Positions 1 through 11,275 of a DNA stretch of 47,085 bases are shown in pieces. The stretch's first letter is position 1, and each line of letters opens with the position of its first letter. This DNA comes from Deltaproteobacteria bacterium (GTDB taxonomy: Bacteria > Desulfobacterota > Desulfuromonadia > Geobacterales > Geobacteraceae): positions 1 to 47,085 of the forward strand of contig JAJZUC010000001.1 of assembly GCA_021847245.1 (NCBI GenBank). Direction: 5' to 3'. The notes below the pieces were generated by a model. The model saw nothing but the letters and a program-made list of their open reading frames with translations. It ran no database searches and was not told where the DNA came from. Both the position numbers and the translations under genes were made by a program.

Positions 1-83
1 CCTCCTGTGAAGTCAGGAAGGTAACATCCGAAACGAATTCAAATCGAAAAAAGAACAATTGTGTCAAAGAACTATAAAAATCA

Positions 84-1961
84 ATGGTTTGCAGAAGTAC
101 ATTCGTACTTTACCGGACAGTAGTGAATCTGGATGAGACGACGGACGGATTGCTGATGCACAGCGAAAATTTCCAAGCTTTGAATTTCATCTCAAGTAAT
201 TACTATAACAAAATTAATGCGATATACGCAGATCCACCATACAATACAAGCGCATCAGAAATTATATACAAAAATTCATACAAACACTCTTCTTGGCTAA
301 GCCTTATTAGTGACAGGTTGCATCTCGCAAAAAAATTTATGATAGACAAGTCAATATGTTGCATCACAATAGACGACTTCGAAATGCAATACCTAAATAT
401 GCTTCTTACGGAAATATTCACAGAGGAAAACCATCAGGCAACAGCTGTTATTCGTAGCAAGCCACAAGGGCGAGCTACAGCAGTTGGCTTTTCTCCAAAT
501 CATGAATATGGACTCTTTTACTCTAAAACGCCTAGTGCTGTAGTGGGGCGAATACCTCGTGATGAAGAAAGATCTGCCAGATACAGAGAACGAGATGAAC
601 AAGGAATTTATACGTGGGCAAATTTTAGAGGTACAGGTGCAAATTCATTCAGAGAAAATCGTCTGAAATTGTATTATCCAATTTATGTATCGGCAAATGG
701 TGTAATTCGTATTGTTGATATGAGGTGGAATGAAGTTGGACAAGTTTGGCACCCTTCTGCACTGCCATCATCAGATGAACATACTGTTTTCCCAATTGAT
801 GACGATGACACAGAAAGAGTCTGGACCCTCGGATGGGAAAGGGCACAGCGAGAAACTTCTGAACTGTTAGCACGCGAAGTCGGGGGAAGATGGCAAGTAT
901 ATCGTAAGTATCGTCCGAACCAGGAAGGTGCTTTGCCGGGAACATGGTGGGATAACTCGCTGTATTCAGCAAGTGAAAGCGGCACAAAAATTCTGCAAAA
1001 ATTATTCGGGATGTCTGGTGATTTTTCTTACCCTAAAAGCTTGTTCGCCGTAATTGACTGCCTTAGAGCCGCAAATTTTTTTGGAAACGGTACGGTTCTC
1101 GACTTCTTTGCAGGTTCAGGAACTACTGCTCACGCCACAATTGAACTTAATCGGCAAGATGAAGGTAAACGAAAATACATTCTCATAGAGATGGGAGAGT
1201 ACTTCGACACCGTCCTCAAACCACGCATCCAGAAAGTCATCTACTCCAAAGACTGGAACAACGGCAAACCGCTCTCCCGCGAAGGCTCCAGCCATCTGTT
1301 CAAATACATTCGCCTGGAAAGCTACGAAGACGCTCTCAATAACCTGCGTCTGAAACGGACGCCGGAACAGGGAAGCCTGCTGGAACAGCACGACCGGCTG
1401 CGGGAGCAGTACATACTCTCCTACATGCTCGACGTGGAAAGCGCCGGCAGCGCGTCGCTCCTGAACATCTCCGCCTTTGCCGACCCGTTTAATTACCGCA
1501 TGAGCATCGCCCGGGGCAACGAGACCAGGGAGACGGTGGTCGACCTTGCGGAGACCTTCAACTGGCTGCTGGGAATCAAGGTGCTCCGCATCAGCCGGAA
1601 GGAGCACCGCACCGCCGACTTCGCAACCGATGCCGAAGGGCGACTGGAGGTGAAGGGGCGTCCGCGTACCTGCGCCGCCGGTGAGGGATGGACGTTTCAG
1701 GAGGTGGAAGGGGAGACCCTCGGCGGCGACAAGGTGCTCGTCATCTGGCGCACCCTGACCGACAACCCGGAGCAGGACAACGTGATGCTGGATGCATGGT
1801 TCAGCAAGCGCAACTACAGCATCCTCGACTTCGAGTTCAGCCGCATCTACGTGAACGGCGACAATAATCTGGAGAACTTGAAGATCGGCGAAGAGCGGTG
1901 GAAGGTGGCGCTCATCGAAGAAGAGTTCAAAAGGCTGATGTTCGACGTGGAGGGAGTATAG
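84..1961 (+). CDS. Type III-like Mod: adenine-specific DNA methyltransferase, 5'-truncated or broken
   Basis: Modification subunit that would methylate adenine at the target site and, in this family, supply specificity to the Res protein encoded directly downstream. The beta-class amino-MTase order is visible: DPPY at residues 50-53, then the SAM-binding DFFAGSG at about 340-346. The C-terminal half (EMGEYFDT, IRLESYEDAL, final VNGD segment) matches long Mod proteins of this family. Those relatives usually carry some 250-300 residues before the DPPYN block; here only ~50 precede it. The conserved block begins at NLDETTDGLL, and all three upstream frames hit stops (in-frame TAA at 75-77, others at 121 and 134). 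The first ATG of the open frame at 84 is therefore probably not the ancestral start. Bases to about 1190 are clearly AT-rich, the rest GC-rich. Stop and next start abut (TAG then ATG at 1962). Function is uncertain because of the missing N-terminus. Confidence 0.8.
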   Translation: MVCRSTFVLYRTVVNLDETTDGLLMHSENFQALNFISSNYYNKINAIYADPPYNTSASEIIYKNSYKHSSWLSLISDRLHLAKKFMIDKSICCITIDDFEMQYLNMLLTEIFTEENHQATAVIRSKPQGRATAVGFSPNHEYGLFYSKTPSAVVGRIPRDEERSARYRERDEQGIYTWANFRGTGANSFRENRLKLYYPIYVSANGVIRIVDMRWNEVGQVWHPSALPSSDEHTVFPIDDDDTERVWTLGWERAQRETSELLAREVGGRWQVYRKYRPNQEGALPGTWWDNSLYSASESGTKILQKLFGMSGDFSYPKSLFAVIDCLRAANFFGNGTVLDFFAGSGTTAHATIELNRQDEGKRKYILIEMGEYFDTVLKPRIQKVIYSKDWNNGKPLSREGSSHLFKYIRLESYEDALNNLRLKRTPEQGSLLEQHDRLREQYILSYMLDVESAGSASLLNISAFADPFNYRMSIARGNETRETVVDLAETFNWLLGIKVLRISRKEHRTADFATDAEGRLEVKGRPRTCAAGEGWTFQEVEGETLGGDKVLVIWRTLTDNPEQDNVMLDAWFSKRNYSILDFEFSRIYVNGDNNLENLKIGEERWKVALIEEEFKRLMFDVEGV

Positions 1962-4900
1962 ATGCCGCCACGCGGAAGACAACCACGGACAGCGGCACCT
2001 CCCCTCAAGTTCGACAAGCGGCTGGTCCTGAACCAGTGGCTCCTGTCCCTCTTCGAGGTAAGCAGCATCGACGAATTCTACGGCATCATGCGGGATGCCA
2101 CCGAGGGGTGGGACGAGAACAACGTCTCCCGTTTTTATCACTGCATTACCGAGCGGTTGTTCGAGCTTCCGGAGCTGTCCAACGATCTGCTGCTCTCCTA
2201 CGATCAAAACATCTACCGCCACACCCAGTCCATGGCCGGGAAGCGCGAACCGGCGGTGTCGTGGAAGTACTTCCAGTATCTGGCGCTGCTCCTGACGGAA
2301 ATCTACCTCGACCGCTACTTTTCCGATCCGGCTGCCCTGCTGGAGGCTTTGAACCGGCATGTTACGGGATTCAATAACGACAAGCCGGCGCGGGACCAGG
2401 TGCAGCCGTTCTCTCCGGCCGATCTGAAAAAACTGGCCTTCTGGAACGCCACCGGCTCGGGCAAGACCCTGCTGATGCACGTCAACATCCTTCAGTACCG
2501 CCACTACCTAGAAAAGCACGGTCGGGAGCGGGAGCTGAACCGCATCCTCCTCCTCACTCCCAACGAAGGACTTTCGGTGCAACATCTGGCGGAGTTCGCC
2601 CAATCGGGGATGAAGGCGGAACTGTTCAACAAGGACGGAGCCTCGCTCTTCTCGGGCAAGCACATCGAGATCATCGATATCCACAAACTCAAAGACGAGA
2701 TGGGTGAGAAGACAGTCGCCATCGATGCCTTCGAGGGGAACAACCTGGTACTGGTGGACGAGGGACATCGCGGCGCCAGCGGCAAAGAGTGGATGGATAA
2801 GCGGAACCGCCTGTGCGAGAACGGCTTTTCCTTCGAGTATTCCGCCACCTTCGGGCAGGCGGTTGCCGGAAATGCCACGCTGACACAAGAGTACGCGCGA
2901 TGCATTATCTTCGATTACTCCTACAAGTATTTCCATGGTGACGACTACGGCAAGCACTACTCGATTCTCAACCTGGCCGACGACCATGAGGAAACCATCC
3001 GCTGGCGCTACCTGACGGCCTGTCTGCTGGCGTTCTACCAGCAGCAGCGTCTCTTCGCCGACAAGGAGCAGGAGTTTGCCTCGTATCTGCTGGAAAAGCC
3101 ACTCTGGGTCTTTGTCGGCGGCAGCGTTAATTCGGTGCGGACGGAGAACAAACGGAAAGTGTCCGACGTGGTGGACATTCTGCTGTTTCTCAAGGGGTTC
3201 GTGAAGGACCGGGCAGCAAGCGTCGCTGACCTGAAACGGCTCATGGACGGCAGTGCCGGGCTGCTGGACGACAAGGGGCAGGGCATTTTCCGCAAGGCAT
3301 TCGACTACCTCCATACCACCGGCGCAACGCCGGAACAGCTTTATGGCGCCATACTCGGCACCCTGTTCAACTGCCCGGTGGACGGGGCGGAACTGCATCT
3401 GGAAAACCTGAAAGGTGTCGGCGGTGAGATCGGCCTGAAGATGGGAGACAACGACTTCTTCGGCGTCATCAACGTAGGCGATGACAGCGCCCTATTGAAG
3501 CTGTGCGAGGAGCACGGCTTCACGGTCACCCAGCGGGATTTCGCAACATCGCTTTTCCACCAGCTGAATGCGAAAAACTCCACCGTGAACATTCTCATCG
3601 GCTCGAAGAAGTTCATGGAGGGGTGGAGCTGCTGGCGGGTCAGCACCATGGGACTGATGAACGTCGGTCGGAGCGAGGGATCGGAAATAATCCAGCTCTT
3701 CGGCAGAGGCGTTCGCCTGAAGGGGAAGAATTTCTCACTGAAGCGTAGCAGCCGCGCCGATTCCGAACAGCATGCCCCCCAATATATCCGGGTGATGGAA
3801 ACCCTGAACATCTTCGGAGTCCGCGCCAACTACATGCAGATTTTCAGGCAGTATCTGGAAGATGCGGGGTTGCCCACCGGCACAGATGATATGGAGGAAT
3901 TCTTCCTGCCGGTGTACCGGAACATCAGCGGGAGGCCATTGAAAACCATCCGGTTGAAGAAAGGGATGAGCTTCAAGAAGCAGGCGCCCCGGCCGCTGCT
4001 TGGCGCAACTCCCGCCAAGGGATGCCGGGTCATGCTCGACTGGTATCCCAAAATCCAGGCCATGAAAAGCAGCGACAGGAAAGCGCCCCTGAGCGTGCTG
4101 GCGAAGAACCATCATCCCCTCACGGCGGCACATGTCGCCTTCATGGATATGGACGCGCTCTGGTTCGAGCTGCAGAAGTTCAAGAACGAGCGGTCGTGGT
4201 ACAACCTGACCCTGAAGATGGATGCCATACCCGCACTGTTGGCGGATGATCGCTGGTACAAGCTGTTCATCCCAGAAGAGGAACTGCAGTTCACTGGAAG
4301 CGGCGACTTCAGGCGTATCCGCGGCTGGCAGGAAATTGCCTCCAGCCTGCTGAAAAAATACTGCGAGACCTTTTTCGCCGACCAGCAGGCCAAGTGGGAG
4401 AGCACTCATTCGGAATACGTGGAACTGCGGGAAGATGAACTGGGGCTTTCATCCGATACTGACGGTACGCCCGGCTATCGCATCACCATCGACAAAAACG
4501 AACATCTTGACGTGCTGGAGAAGCTGAAACAGCTGAAGGAAGCCGTTAAGGCCGGCAAGTTGAAAGACTTTGAGGCCAAGCAAGGGGTGCTGACTTCATT
4601 CAATTTCAACCGTCACCTCTATGGTCCCCTCATTCACATCTCCGGTACCGCCGGCATTCAGGTCGCTCCAGTGCATCTGAACGATGGGGAGCGGGATTTC
4701 GTGCAGGACCTAAAGGCGTTCTACATTGTCAATCCTGCGTTCTTTGAAGGCAGAGAACTCTATCTGCTTCGCAACCAGAGCAAAGGGAAAGGGCTGGGAC
4801 TTTATGCCGAAGGCTCGTCCTTCTATCCCGACTTCATCCTGTGGCTGGTGATGGGCGACATCCAGTATGTAAGTTTTGTGGACCCGAAAGGTATTCGCAA

Positions 4901-5138
4901 TTTGAACGGGTTGCATGACCAGAAAATCCAATTCTGCAAAGCCATCAAGGGGATCGAGGAGCGTCTGGGGGACCGGCAGATGGTGCTGAACTCGTTCATT
5001 GTCTCGACCACACCCTACAAGGATGGAGGTTGGTGGGACGGTACCTGGAAAAAGGAGGACTTTGAAGCCCACAACGTATTTTTCCAGCAGGACGACAAGG
5101 ACACGTATGTGGGTAAGATGCTGCGGAAGGTAATGTAG
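1962..5138 (+). CDS. Type III-like restriction endonuclease subunit (Res), DEAD/DEAH helicase-nuclease
   Basis: ATP-dependent translocase and nuclease partner of the preceding methyltransferase; it would cleave unmodified foreign DNA. The 1058-residue protein has an SF2 helicase core: Walker A ATGSGKT (Lys168), a DEGH box (266-269), a motif III-like EYSATFG, and a motif VI-like QLFGRGVRLKG near residue 582. The C-terminus carries a PD-(D/E)xK nuclease signature: YPD with Asp957, then VDPKG with Asp974 and Lys976. All key residues are present, so the protein looks intact, unlike Mod. The start at 1962 follows the mod stop with no gap and an AGGGAG ribosome-binding site inside the mod end, indicating translational coupling. 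Base composition is GC-rich throughout and like the 3' half of mod. Family assignment is firm; Type III subclass is inferred from gene pairing. Confidence 0.88.
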   Translation: MPPRGRQPRTAAPPLKFDKRLVLNQWLLSLFEVSSIDEFYGIMRDATEGWDENNVSRFYHCITERLFELPELSNDLLLSYDQNIYRHTQSMAGKREPAVSWKYFQYLALLLTEIYLDRYFSDPAALLEALNRHVTGFNNDKPARDQVQPFSPADLKKLAFWNATGSGKTLLMHVNILQYRHYLEKHGRERELNRILLLTPNEGLSVQHLAEFAQSGMKAELFNKDGASLFSGKHIEIIDIHKLKDEMGEKTVAIDAFEGNNLVLVDEGHRGASGKEWMDKRNRLCENGFSFEYSATFGQAVAGNATLTQEYARCIIFDYSYKYFHGDDYGKHYSILNLADDHEETIRWRYLTACLLAFYQQQRLFADKEQEFASYLLEKPLWVFVGGSVNSVRTENKRKVSDVVDILLFLKGFVKDRAASVADLKRLMDGSAGLLDDKGQGIFRKAFDYLHTTGATPEQLYGAILGTLFNCPVDGAELHLENLKGVGGEIGLKMGDNDFFGVINVGDDSALLKLCEEHGFTVTQRDFATSLFHQLNAKNSTVNILIGSKKFMEGWSCWRVSTMGLMNVGRSEGSEIIQLFGRGVRLKGKNFSLKRSSRADSEQHAPQYIRVMETLNIFGVRANYMQIFRQYLEDAGLPTGTDDMEEFFLPVYRNISGRPLKTIRLKKGMSFKKQAPRPLLGATPAKGCRVMLDWYPKIQAMKSSDRKAPLSVLAKNHHPLTAAHVAFMDMDALWFELQKFKNERSWYNLTLKMDAIPALLADDRWYKLFIPEEELQFTGSGDFRRIRGWQEIASSLLKKYCETFFADQQAKWESTHSEYVELREDELGLSSDTDGTPGYRITIDKNEHLDVLEKLKQLKEAVKAGKLKDFEAKQGVLTSFNFNRHLYGPLIHISGTAGIQVAPVHLNDGERDFVQDLKAFYIVNPAFFEGRELYLLRNQSKGKGLGLYAEGSSFYPDFILWLVMGDIQYVSFVDPKGIRNLNGLHDQKIQFCKAIKGIEERLGDRQMVLNSFIVSTTPYKDGGWWDGTWKKEDFEAHNVFFQQDDKDTYVGKMLRKVM

Positions 5139-5176
5139 CGGGAACTGCGACTTTGTGCTGCGTCTATTTCATGATG

Positions 5177-5398
5177 TCAGCGGATTTCCCATTCTTGGCG
5201 AAGGTTTCTCTGCATTGATACTGCGTTCCCTTGCCAGGACAACCTGCCACAGAAGTCCGTGAACCGGTTAGTCACCTGCTCAGTCGTGGGTTCCACCGTC
5301 TGGTCACGCAGTGACAGAAACTGGTAAAAGTCCCGTAACGACCGACGTGAAGCTGGTGAAAGCAGGGTAAGGTCAAGTTTGTTGCTTGTGCTAGGCAT
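5177..5398 (-). CDS. Small protein of unknown function, possible antitoxin-like
   Basis: A 73-residue reading frame from an ATG at 5398, with AGGGA about nine bases upstream, beginning 29 bases after the stop of the PIN toxin gene on the same strand. The N-terminal half (LDLTLLSPASRRSLRDFYQFL) resembles the short helical start of small antitoxin-like proteins that accompany PIN genes, but it lacks a recognisable DNA-binding motif. The C-terminal half looks like no family I know. It may be an extra TA component, a degraded antitoxin, or a spurious frame. I assign no function. Confidence 0.35.
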   Translation of the reverse strand: MPSTSNKLDLTLLSPASRRSLRDFYQFLSLRDQTVEPTTEQVTNRFTDFCGRLSWQGNAVSMQRNLRQEWEIR

Positions 5399-5427
5399 AT
5401 GCAAAATCCCTAGAGATGAGACCTAAC

Positions 5428-7260
<1,833 letters not shown>

Positions 7261-7432
7261 GATGGTTTCCTCCCGTGAATGTTTGTTGTCCCGTTCGGGA
7301 GACGCTAGCACAAGAAATGCATATTTTCAACGTTCCGGCTCTTTCCCCCTTGCGGAGGGAACAAAATTTGCTACTTTATTCATTAAGAGTCGGCACTCAA
7401 ATTCATTGATTGATGCGTTTGCGGGAGATGCC

Positions 7433-8170
7433 ATGGGTGATACGCAGCGGCAACCTGAAATCTGGCTGATGGGGCTGGGGTGTGAGGAAGACCGTTCGGC
7501 AACGGTGAGGGAGTATCTGACCCATGCAGGGTACAGCGTCGCCTGCCGGAGTGTTGACGAGTTCGGCGAGGCGAAACCGATCGGCGTGGTCCTGGACGTT
7601 TCCCCCTTCGCCAATGACGGGTGGGGGATCCTTCTCGACCTCAAGGGGAACCCCTCAACCCGCGACGTTCCGGTGCTGCCGGTCTTTCTCAGCCAGGAAG
7701 GGAAGGTGGGGGGGATCTTTCCGGTCGCCGGCTTTTTCACCCTCCCCATCGACCCCGACTACCTGATGAAGAAGCTGACGGTCCTGGGGCTCACCGATGA
7801 TGTCGAAACCTGGGACCTCCAGGTCATGGTGGTTTCCAAGCGGGGGGAGGAACACGTGGCCAAGGCGATCACGGCGCTTGGCTTCGAGGTGGTGAACGCG
7901 TACACCGGCAAGGAGGCGGTGGCCCTTGCCACCACGGGCCGCCCGTATCTGGTTTTCTGCTCCGTGATGCTTCCGGATATGTCGGTCTTCGAGCTGATGG
8001 AGCGGTTCCGGCTCTTTCCCCAGGTGCGAAACGTCCCCTTCTTCGTCCTGGTCAAGGATAACATGAAGGATGGCGAGCGGATTGCCCTGAGCCGTCAGGT
8101 GGAACACCTGGTACGGAAAAAGGAGATCTCGCGGGACGAGTTTGTGGCGTACCTGCGGCGACGGGGATGA
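7433..8170 (+). CDS. Double receiver-like protein with degenerate second REC domain
   Basis: A 245-residue protein made of two receiver-like halves with no output domain. The first (about 8-115) keeps an aspartate where the phosphoacceptor is expected (GVVLDVSPFANDGW). The second (about 122-245) has the receiver pattern FCSVMLPDMSVFELM, but serine stands where the phosphorylated aspartate should be, and its acidic pair is also lost (MVVSKRG). It is therefore probably a pseudo-receiver acting by protein contact rather than phosphotransfer. The ATG at 7433 has GGGAG upstream; the open frame extends back to 7250 without a better start. It converges, with a three-base gap, on the large sigma-54 activator gene, but is not co-transcribed with it. 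Partner unknown. Confidence 0.7.
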   Translation: MGDTQRQPEIWLMGLGCEEDRSATVREYLTHAGYSVACRSVDEFGEAKPIGVVLDVSPFANDGWGILLDLKGNPSTRDVPVLPVFLSQEGKVGGIFPVAGFFTLPIDPDYLMKKLTVLGLTDDVETWDLQVMVVSKRGEEHVAKAITALGFEVVNAYTGKEAVALATTGRPYLVFCSVMLPDMSVFELMERFRLFPQVRNVPFFVLVKDNMKDGERIALSRQVEHLVRKKEISRDEFVAYLRRRG

Positions 8171-8173
8171 GTC

Positions 8174-10984
8174 TCAAATCTTCACCGTCTTGTAAAGAAA
8201 ATTCTTGAACCGGAAGAACCGTTTCCGCTCCTCATCGTTTCCTTCCATATCTCCGCTCACCGCCTTGAGGTGCCGGGCCACCTGGGGCATGCTCCCCCCA
8301 GCCGCCGCCTTGCTCCGCTCGATGACAAGCCGTACCGCGTCCCGCGGGATGGCGCTGCGGGAGTAGGGCTCGTAGACCGCTTCCCAGAAGGTTTCACCCG
8401 CCTCGATCCTCCGGATGATTTCCGCGGCAAGGCGCTCGTTCAGCTCTTCGGCTGCGTTGGGTGCCGGCGCCTCCCGCATGCCGGCGGCCAGGGCCCGGCG
8501 GATGTCGTCGGCGGTCAGCACCTTTCCGGTGCGGAAAAAAAGCGCCCGCAGCAGGATGCTCCGGAGCTCCCGGATGTTCCCCTCGTAGTGGTGGTTCATC
8601 AGGAGCCGTTTCGCGTCGCCGGCGAGGATCGGGGCGTCCTCCTTCGGCTCGTCCCCCCGGTAGGTGCGGTAGAGCTTGCCGAGGAAGTGGGTGGCGAGGT
8701 CCGGGATGTCCTCGCGCCGCTCGTTGAGCGACGGGACCCGCACCGAGAGTTCCGAGAGGCGGTGGTAGAGGTCTTCCCGGAAATTCCCCTTGCGGATCTC
8801 CTCCATCAGGTCACGGTTGGTGGCCGCCACCAGGAGGACCCGGCTGTAGCGCTCCTGGTTGTCACCCAGGCGCACGAAGCCGCCGTTGTCGAGAAAGCGC
8901 AGCAGCTGCACCTGGGTCTTGGGGTCGGCGTCGCCGATCTCGTCCAGGAAGACGATCCCCCCCGCCGCCTCTTCGAGGATCCCCTTCCGGTCGTTGTAGG
9001 CGCCGGTGAAGGCCCCCTTCTTGTGGCCGAAGAGCTCGGAATAGGTCAGCTCTCCGCTGTAGGCGGCGATGTTGGTCTTTTTCACCGGAAGCTGGCCGCT
9101 GGGGTTGATCTTCTCCCGATACATCTCGTTCAGCTTGTTGTAGAGGTTGTTGAAGAAGAATTCCTTGCCGGCGCCGGTCTGGCCGAGAACCAGGATGGAG
9201 GGGAGGCCGATGGTCGCTTCCTGCAGGACGTTCTTGGACCAGAGGGTGATCCGGTTGAAGATCGGACCGGAAACGGTTTCGATGAAGTCGACGATCTCCT
9301 GGGCCTTGCGGCTGTTGCCGATGATGTTGCCGAGCCGGTAGGAGGAGATCTGCGGGTCCTTGTAGGCGACGTCGCTTTTCAGCCGCGTCACCTCGCTCTG
9401 GAGCCGTTCGATCCGCTGGAGGTCGGAGATGTGGCGAGAGGTGAGCCGGTCGATGATCTGCAGGATCCGGGTGTGCTCGTCGGTGAAGTAGGCGGGTTTG
9501 AGGGAGTTGAGGCAGATCACGGCGATCACCTCGTCGTCGCAGACGATCGGCACGGCGATCTCGCTCCTGATCAGCTCGTGCATCGAACGGTGGAACCCGC
9601 CGCTCTGCTGCTCCTCCTCAACGCGGGCAATGCTTCGCGGCTGTTTCGACCAGGCGACGTAGCCGGTGAGGCTCCGCTCCTCGGGGGGGAGTTCGGGGCC
9701 GCCGATCCGGAAGGGGGGGATGTACTTCTTGAGCCACGCCTTGTTCTTGGCCCCGACGATGGTGCCGTTTTCGTCCTCCACCACGAGCCACTTCTCCCCG
9801 TCCCGTTCCTGGACGATGGCGATGCTCCCCGTATCGGCGCCGATCAGCTCGGTCGCCTTGGACAGGACCTTGGTGAGGAAGGGGGAAAGCTCTTCGTTGC
9901 GTTCCTGCAGCAGTTCGGTAATCTCGGCCAGGACCCGGATCTCCAGGTGCTCTCCGCCGATCTCATTCATCACCCGCTCGACCATCTCGGCGTGGGTCTG
10001 CAAAAGCCCCATCTCGAAGTCGGAGAAGCGGTAAAGCTCGCGGGTGAAGTAGTTGACCAGGCAGATCAGCCTGCGGCTCGACGGGTCGTACCGGGGGACC
10101 ATGTAAAGGGAGCGAAGCGCCATCTCCTCGATGATGGCACGCTTCTGGAGCGACTGCTCGGTCAGGTCCGGGATGAAGAGGGGGCGCAGGAACCGCTCGT
10201 CGGTTATGACCGCCCTGTCATCGAGATAGCGGGAGACGAGGGATTTACCGGGCTGGAGGGCGATCTCTCCCCCCTCTTCGTAGCGCGCTCCGATCTGGGG
10301 GTCTTCCGAGTGGCTCGCCAGGACGATGAGGCGGGCGGTCCCGTCGGCGGAGGTCTGCGGCACCAGCACCGACGCGAGCACCAGCTTGTCGATGAGCCGC
10401 ACCGCCGACTGGACCATGAAGGAGGCGGCCTCGCGCTTCTTGTACTCCTCGACCCGGCGGGCCAGGAGGAGCTGCTGATGGTAGATGCGGGCGAAATCGA
10501 GCCGGTCGGCCACGGAGGTGACGAACTCGCCGAGAAGAGCCTTCTCCTTTCCCGTGAGCAGCTCACCGGCCTGGAACCGGTCGATGCAGACCACGCCGAT
10601 CGATTTCCCCTGGCTGACAATGGGGAGGAGGTAGGAGGTGCCGATGGCGAACCGCTCGGCGAACCCCCGGTCGAAGGTGTTTCCCCGGGTCGGGTCGTGG
10701 CGCAGGTCGGTGGCGTACTGGGCGACGAAGACACTGGAGACCGTCGCGTCGCGGGAGATGATCGGAAAGCTCACCTCGCGGATCTCCTCGGCCAGAGGAC
10801 CCGAGGCGTAGACGCAGGCGAGCACCCCTCGGGTCAGGTCTTCCAGGTAGATCCTGATCCGGTCCTGTCCGGTGACGAGACGGACCCCCTCCGCCAGCGC
10901 ATGGAGCATCTCTTCCAGGTTTTCCTTGCCGTATCCGGCGATTCTCTCGGTGCAGGCGGCAAGCTGGGTTTGCGGGGTTTCCAT
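8174..10984 (-). CDS. GAF-domain sigma-54-dependent transcriptional activator
   Basis: A 936-residue enhancer-binding protein that would remodel RNA polymerase-sigma54 at -24/-12 promoters. The first ~530 residues read as two or three GAF-type sensor domains (segments near 20-170, 190-345 and 360-520), followed by a short coiled coil (IERLQSEVTRLKSDV). The AAA+ domain covers about 560-800: Walker A GQTGAGKE, the sigma-54 contact loop GAFTGA near residue 658, Walker B IVFLDEIGD, and an arginine-finger region RFLDNGGFVRLGD. The C-terminal ~90 residues are helical, with a plausible helix-turn-helix near GGSMPQVARHLKAV, not a classic Fis motif. No receiver domain is present, so control is likely by ligand or redox sensing through the GAF domains. 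Its targets cannot be read here. The start is an ATG. Confidence 0.88.
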   Translation of the reverse strand: METPQTQLAACTERIAGYGKENLEEMLHALAEGVRLVTGQDRIRIYLEDLTRGVLACVYASGPLAEEIREVSFPIISRDATVSSVFVAQYATDLRHDPTRGNTFDRGFAERFAIGTSYLLPIVSQGKSIGVVCIDRFQAGELLTGKEKALLGEFVTSVADRLDFARIYHQQLLLARRVEEYKKREAASFMVQSAVRLIDKLVLASVLVPQTSADGTARLIVLASHSEDPQIGARYEEGGEIALQPGKSLVSRYLDDRAVITDERFLRPLFIPDLTEQSLQKRAIIEEMALRSLYMVPRYDPSSRRLICLVNYFTRELYRFSDFEMGLLQTHAEMVERVMNEIGGEHLEIRVLAEITELLQERNEELSPFLTKVLSKATELIGADTGSIAIVQERDGEKWLVVEDENGTIVGAKNKAWLKKYIPPFRIGGPELPPEERSLTGYVAWSKQPRSIARVEEEQQSGGFHRSMHELIRSEIAVPIVCDDEVIAVICLNSLKPAYFTDEHTRILQIIDRLTSRHISDLQRIERLQSEVTRLKSDVAYKDPQISSYRLGNIIGNSRKAQEIVDFIETVSGPIFNRITLWSKNVLQEATIGLPSILVLGQTGAGKEFFFNNLYNKLNEMYREKINPSGQLPVKKTNIAAYSGELTYSELFGHKKGAFTGAYNDRKGILEEAAGGIVFLDEIGDADPKTQVQLLRFLDNGGFVRLGDNQERYSRVLLVAATNRDLMEEIRKGNFREDLYHRLSELSVRVPSLNERREDIPDLATHFLGKLYRTYRGDEPKEDAPILAGDAKRLLMNHHYEGNIRELRSILLRALFFRTGKVLTADDIRRALAAGMREAPAPNAAEELNERLAAEIIRRIEAGETFWEAVYEPYSRSAIPRDAVRLVIERSKAAAGGSMPQVARHLKAVSGDMEGNDEERKRFFRFKNFLYKTVKI

Positions 10985-11065
10985 TGGGACCTCGGAGTGT
11001 AAAAAATGTACTCTGAAGCAGTGTAGAAGATTGGGGAAGGGGAAGTCAAGGGGGGTGAACGCTGA

Positions 11066-11275
11066 CTATGACAGAAGCAATGAGAGGGGGATTGCCCACA
11101 GTTTTTCCCCCAGGTTGACGGGCGTGGTGCCGTTGTATGCCAGCATTCCGGCCATACAATGAGGCATTGCGGCAATAAATGATTTCAGTCCCGCCAGGTC
11201 GTCCTTTTCCCAGTGTGCGGCCGCCTTGACTTCCATGGCTATGCACCTGTTTTGATGCCTCGAAGAAGCCGGTTA
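11066..11275 (-). pseudogene. C-terminal relic of a DUF4143-type AAA ATPase
   Basis: On the minus strand a frame open from about 11275 ends at TAG 11066-11068. It reads RCIAMEVKAAAHWEKDDL, then GLKSF, and ends with GEKLWAIPLSLL. This is the typical closing segment of AAA_14/DUF4143 ATPases: EVKA nuclease-like strand, FRGL-type helix, then the LWAIPLS ending. The upstream ~350 residues are absent; the frame runs into a stop exactly where the unrelated plus-strand relic at 11269-11325 begins. I read it as a deletion scar. It is a different subfamily from the intact ATPase at 12369-13706, whose C-terminus does not match. Confidence 0.5.

Noticed and set aside
1116-2504. 462-codon minus-strand frame across mod and res
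   Set aside because: Spans two well-supported genes on the other strand and has no domain of its own.
8270-11002. 910-codon frame on the plus strand opposite the sigma-54 activator
   Set aside because: Antisense shadow of a GC-rich gene: no domain, low-complexity Asp/Gly/Val composition, while the minus strand shows complete GAF and AAA+ motifs.
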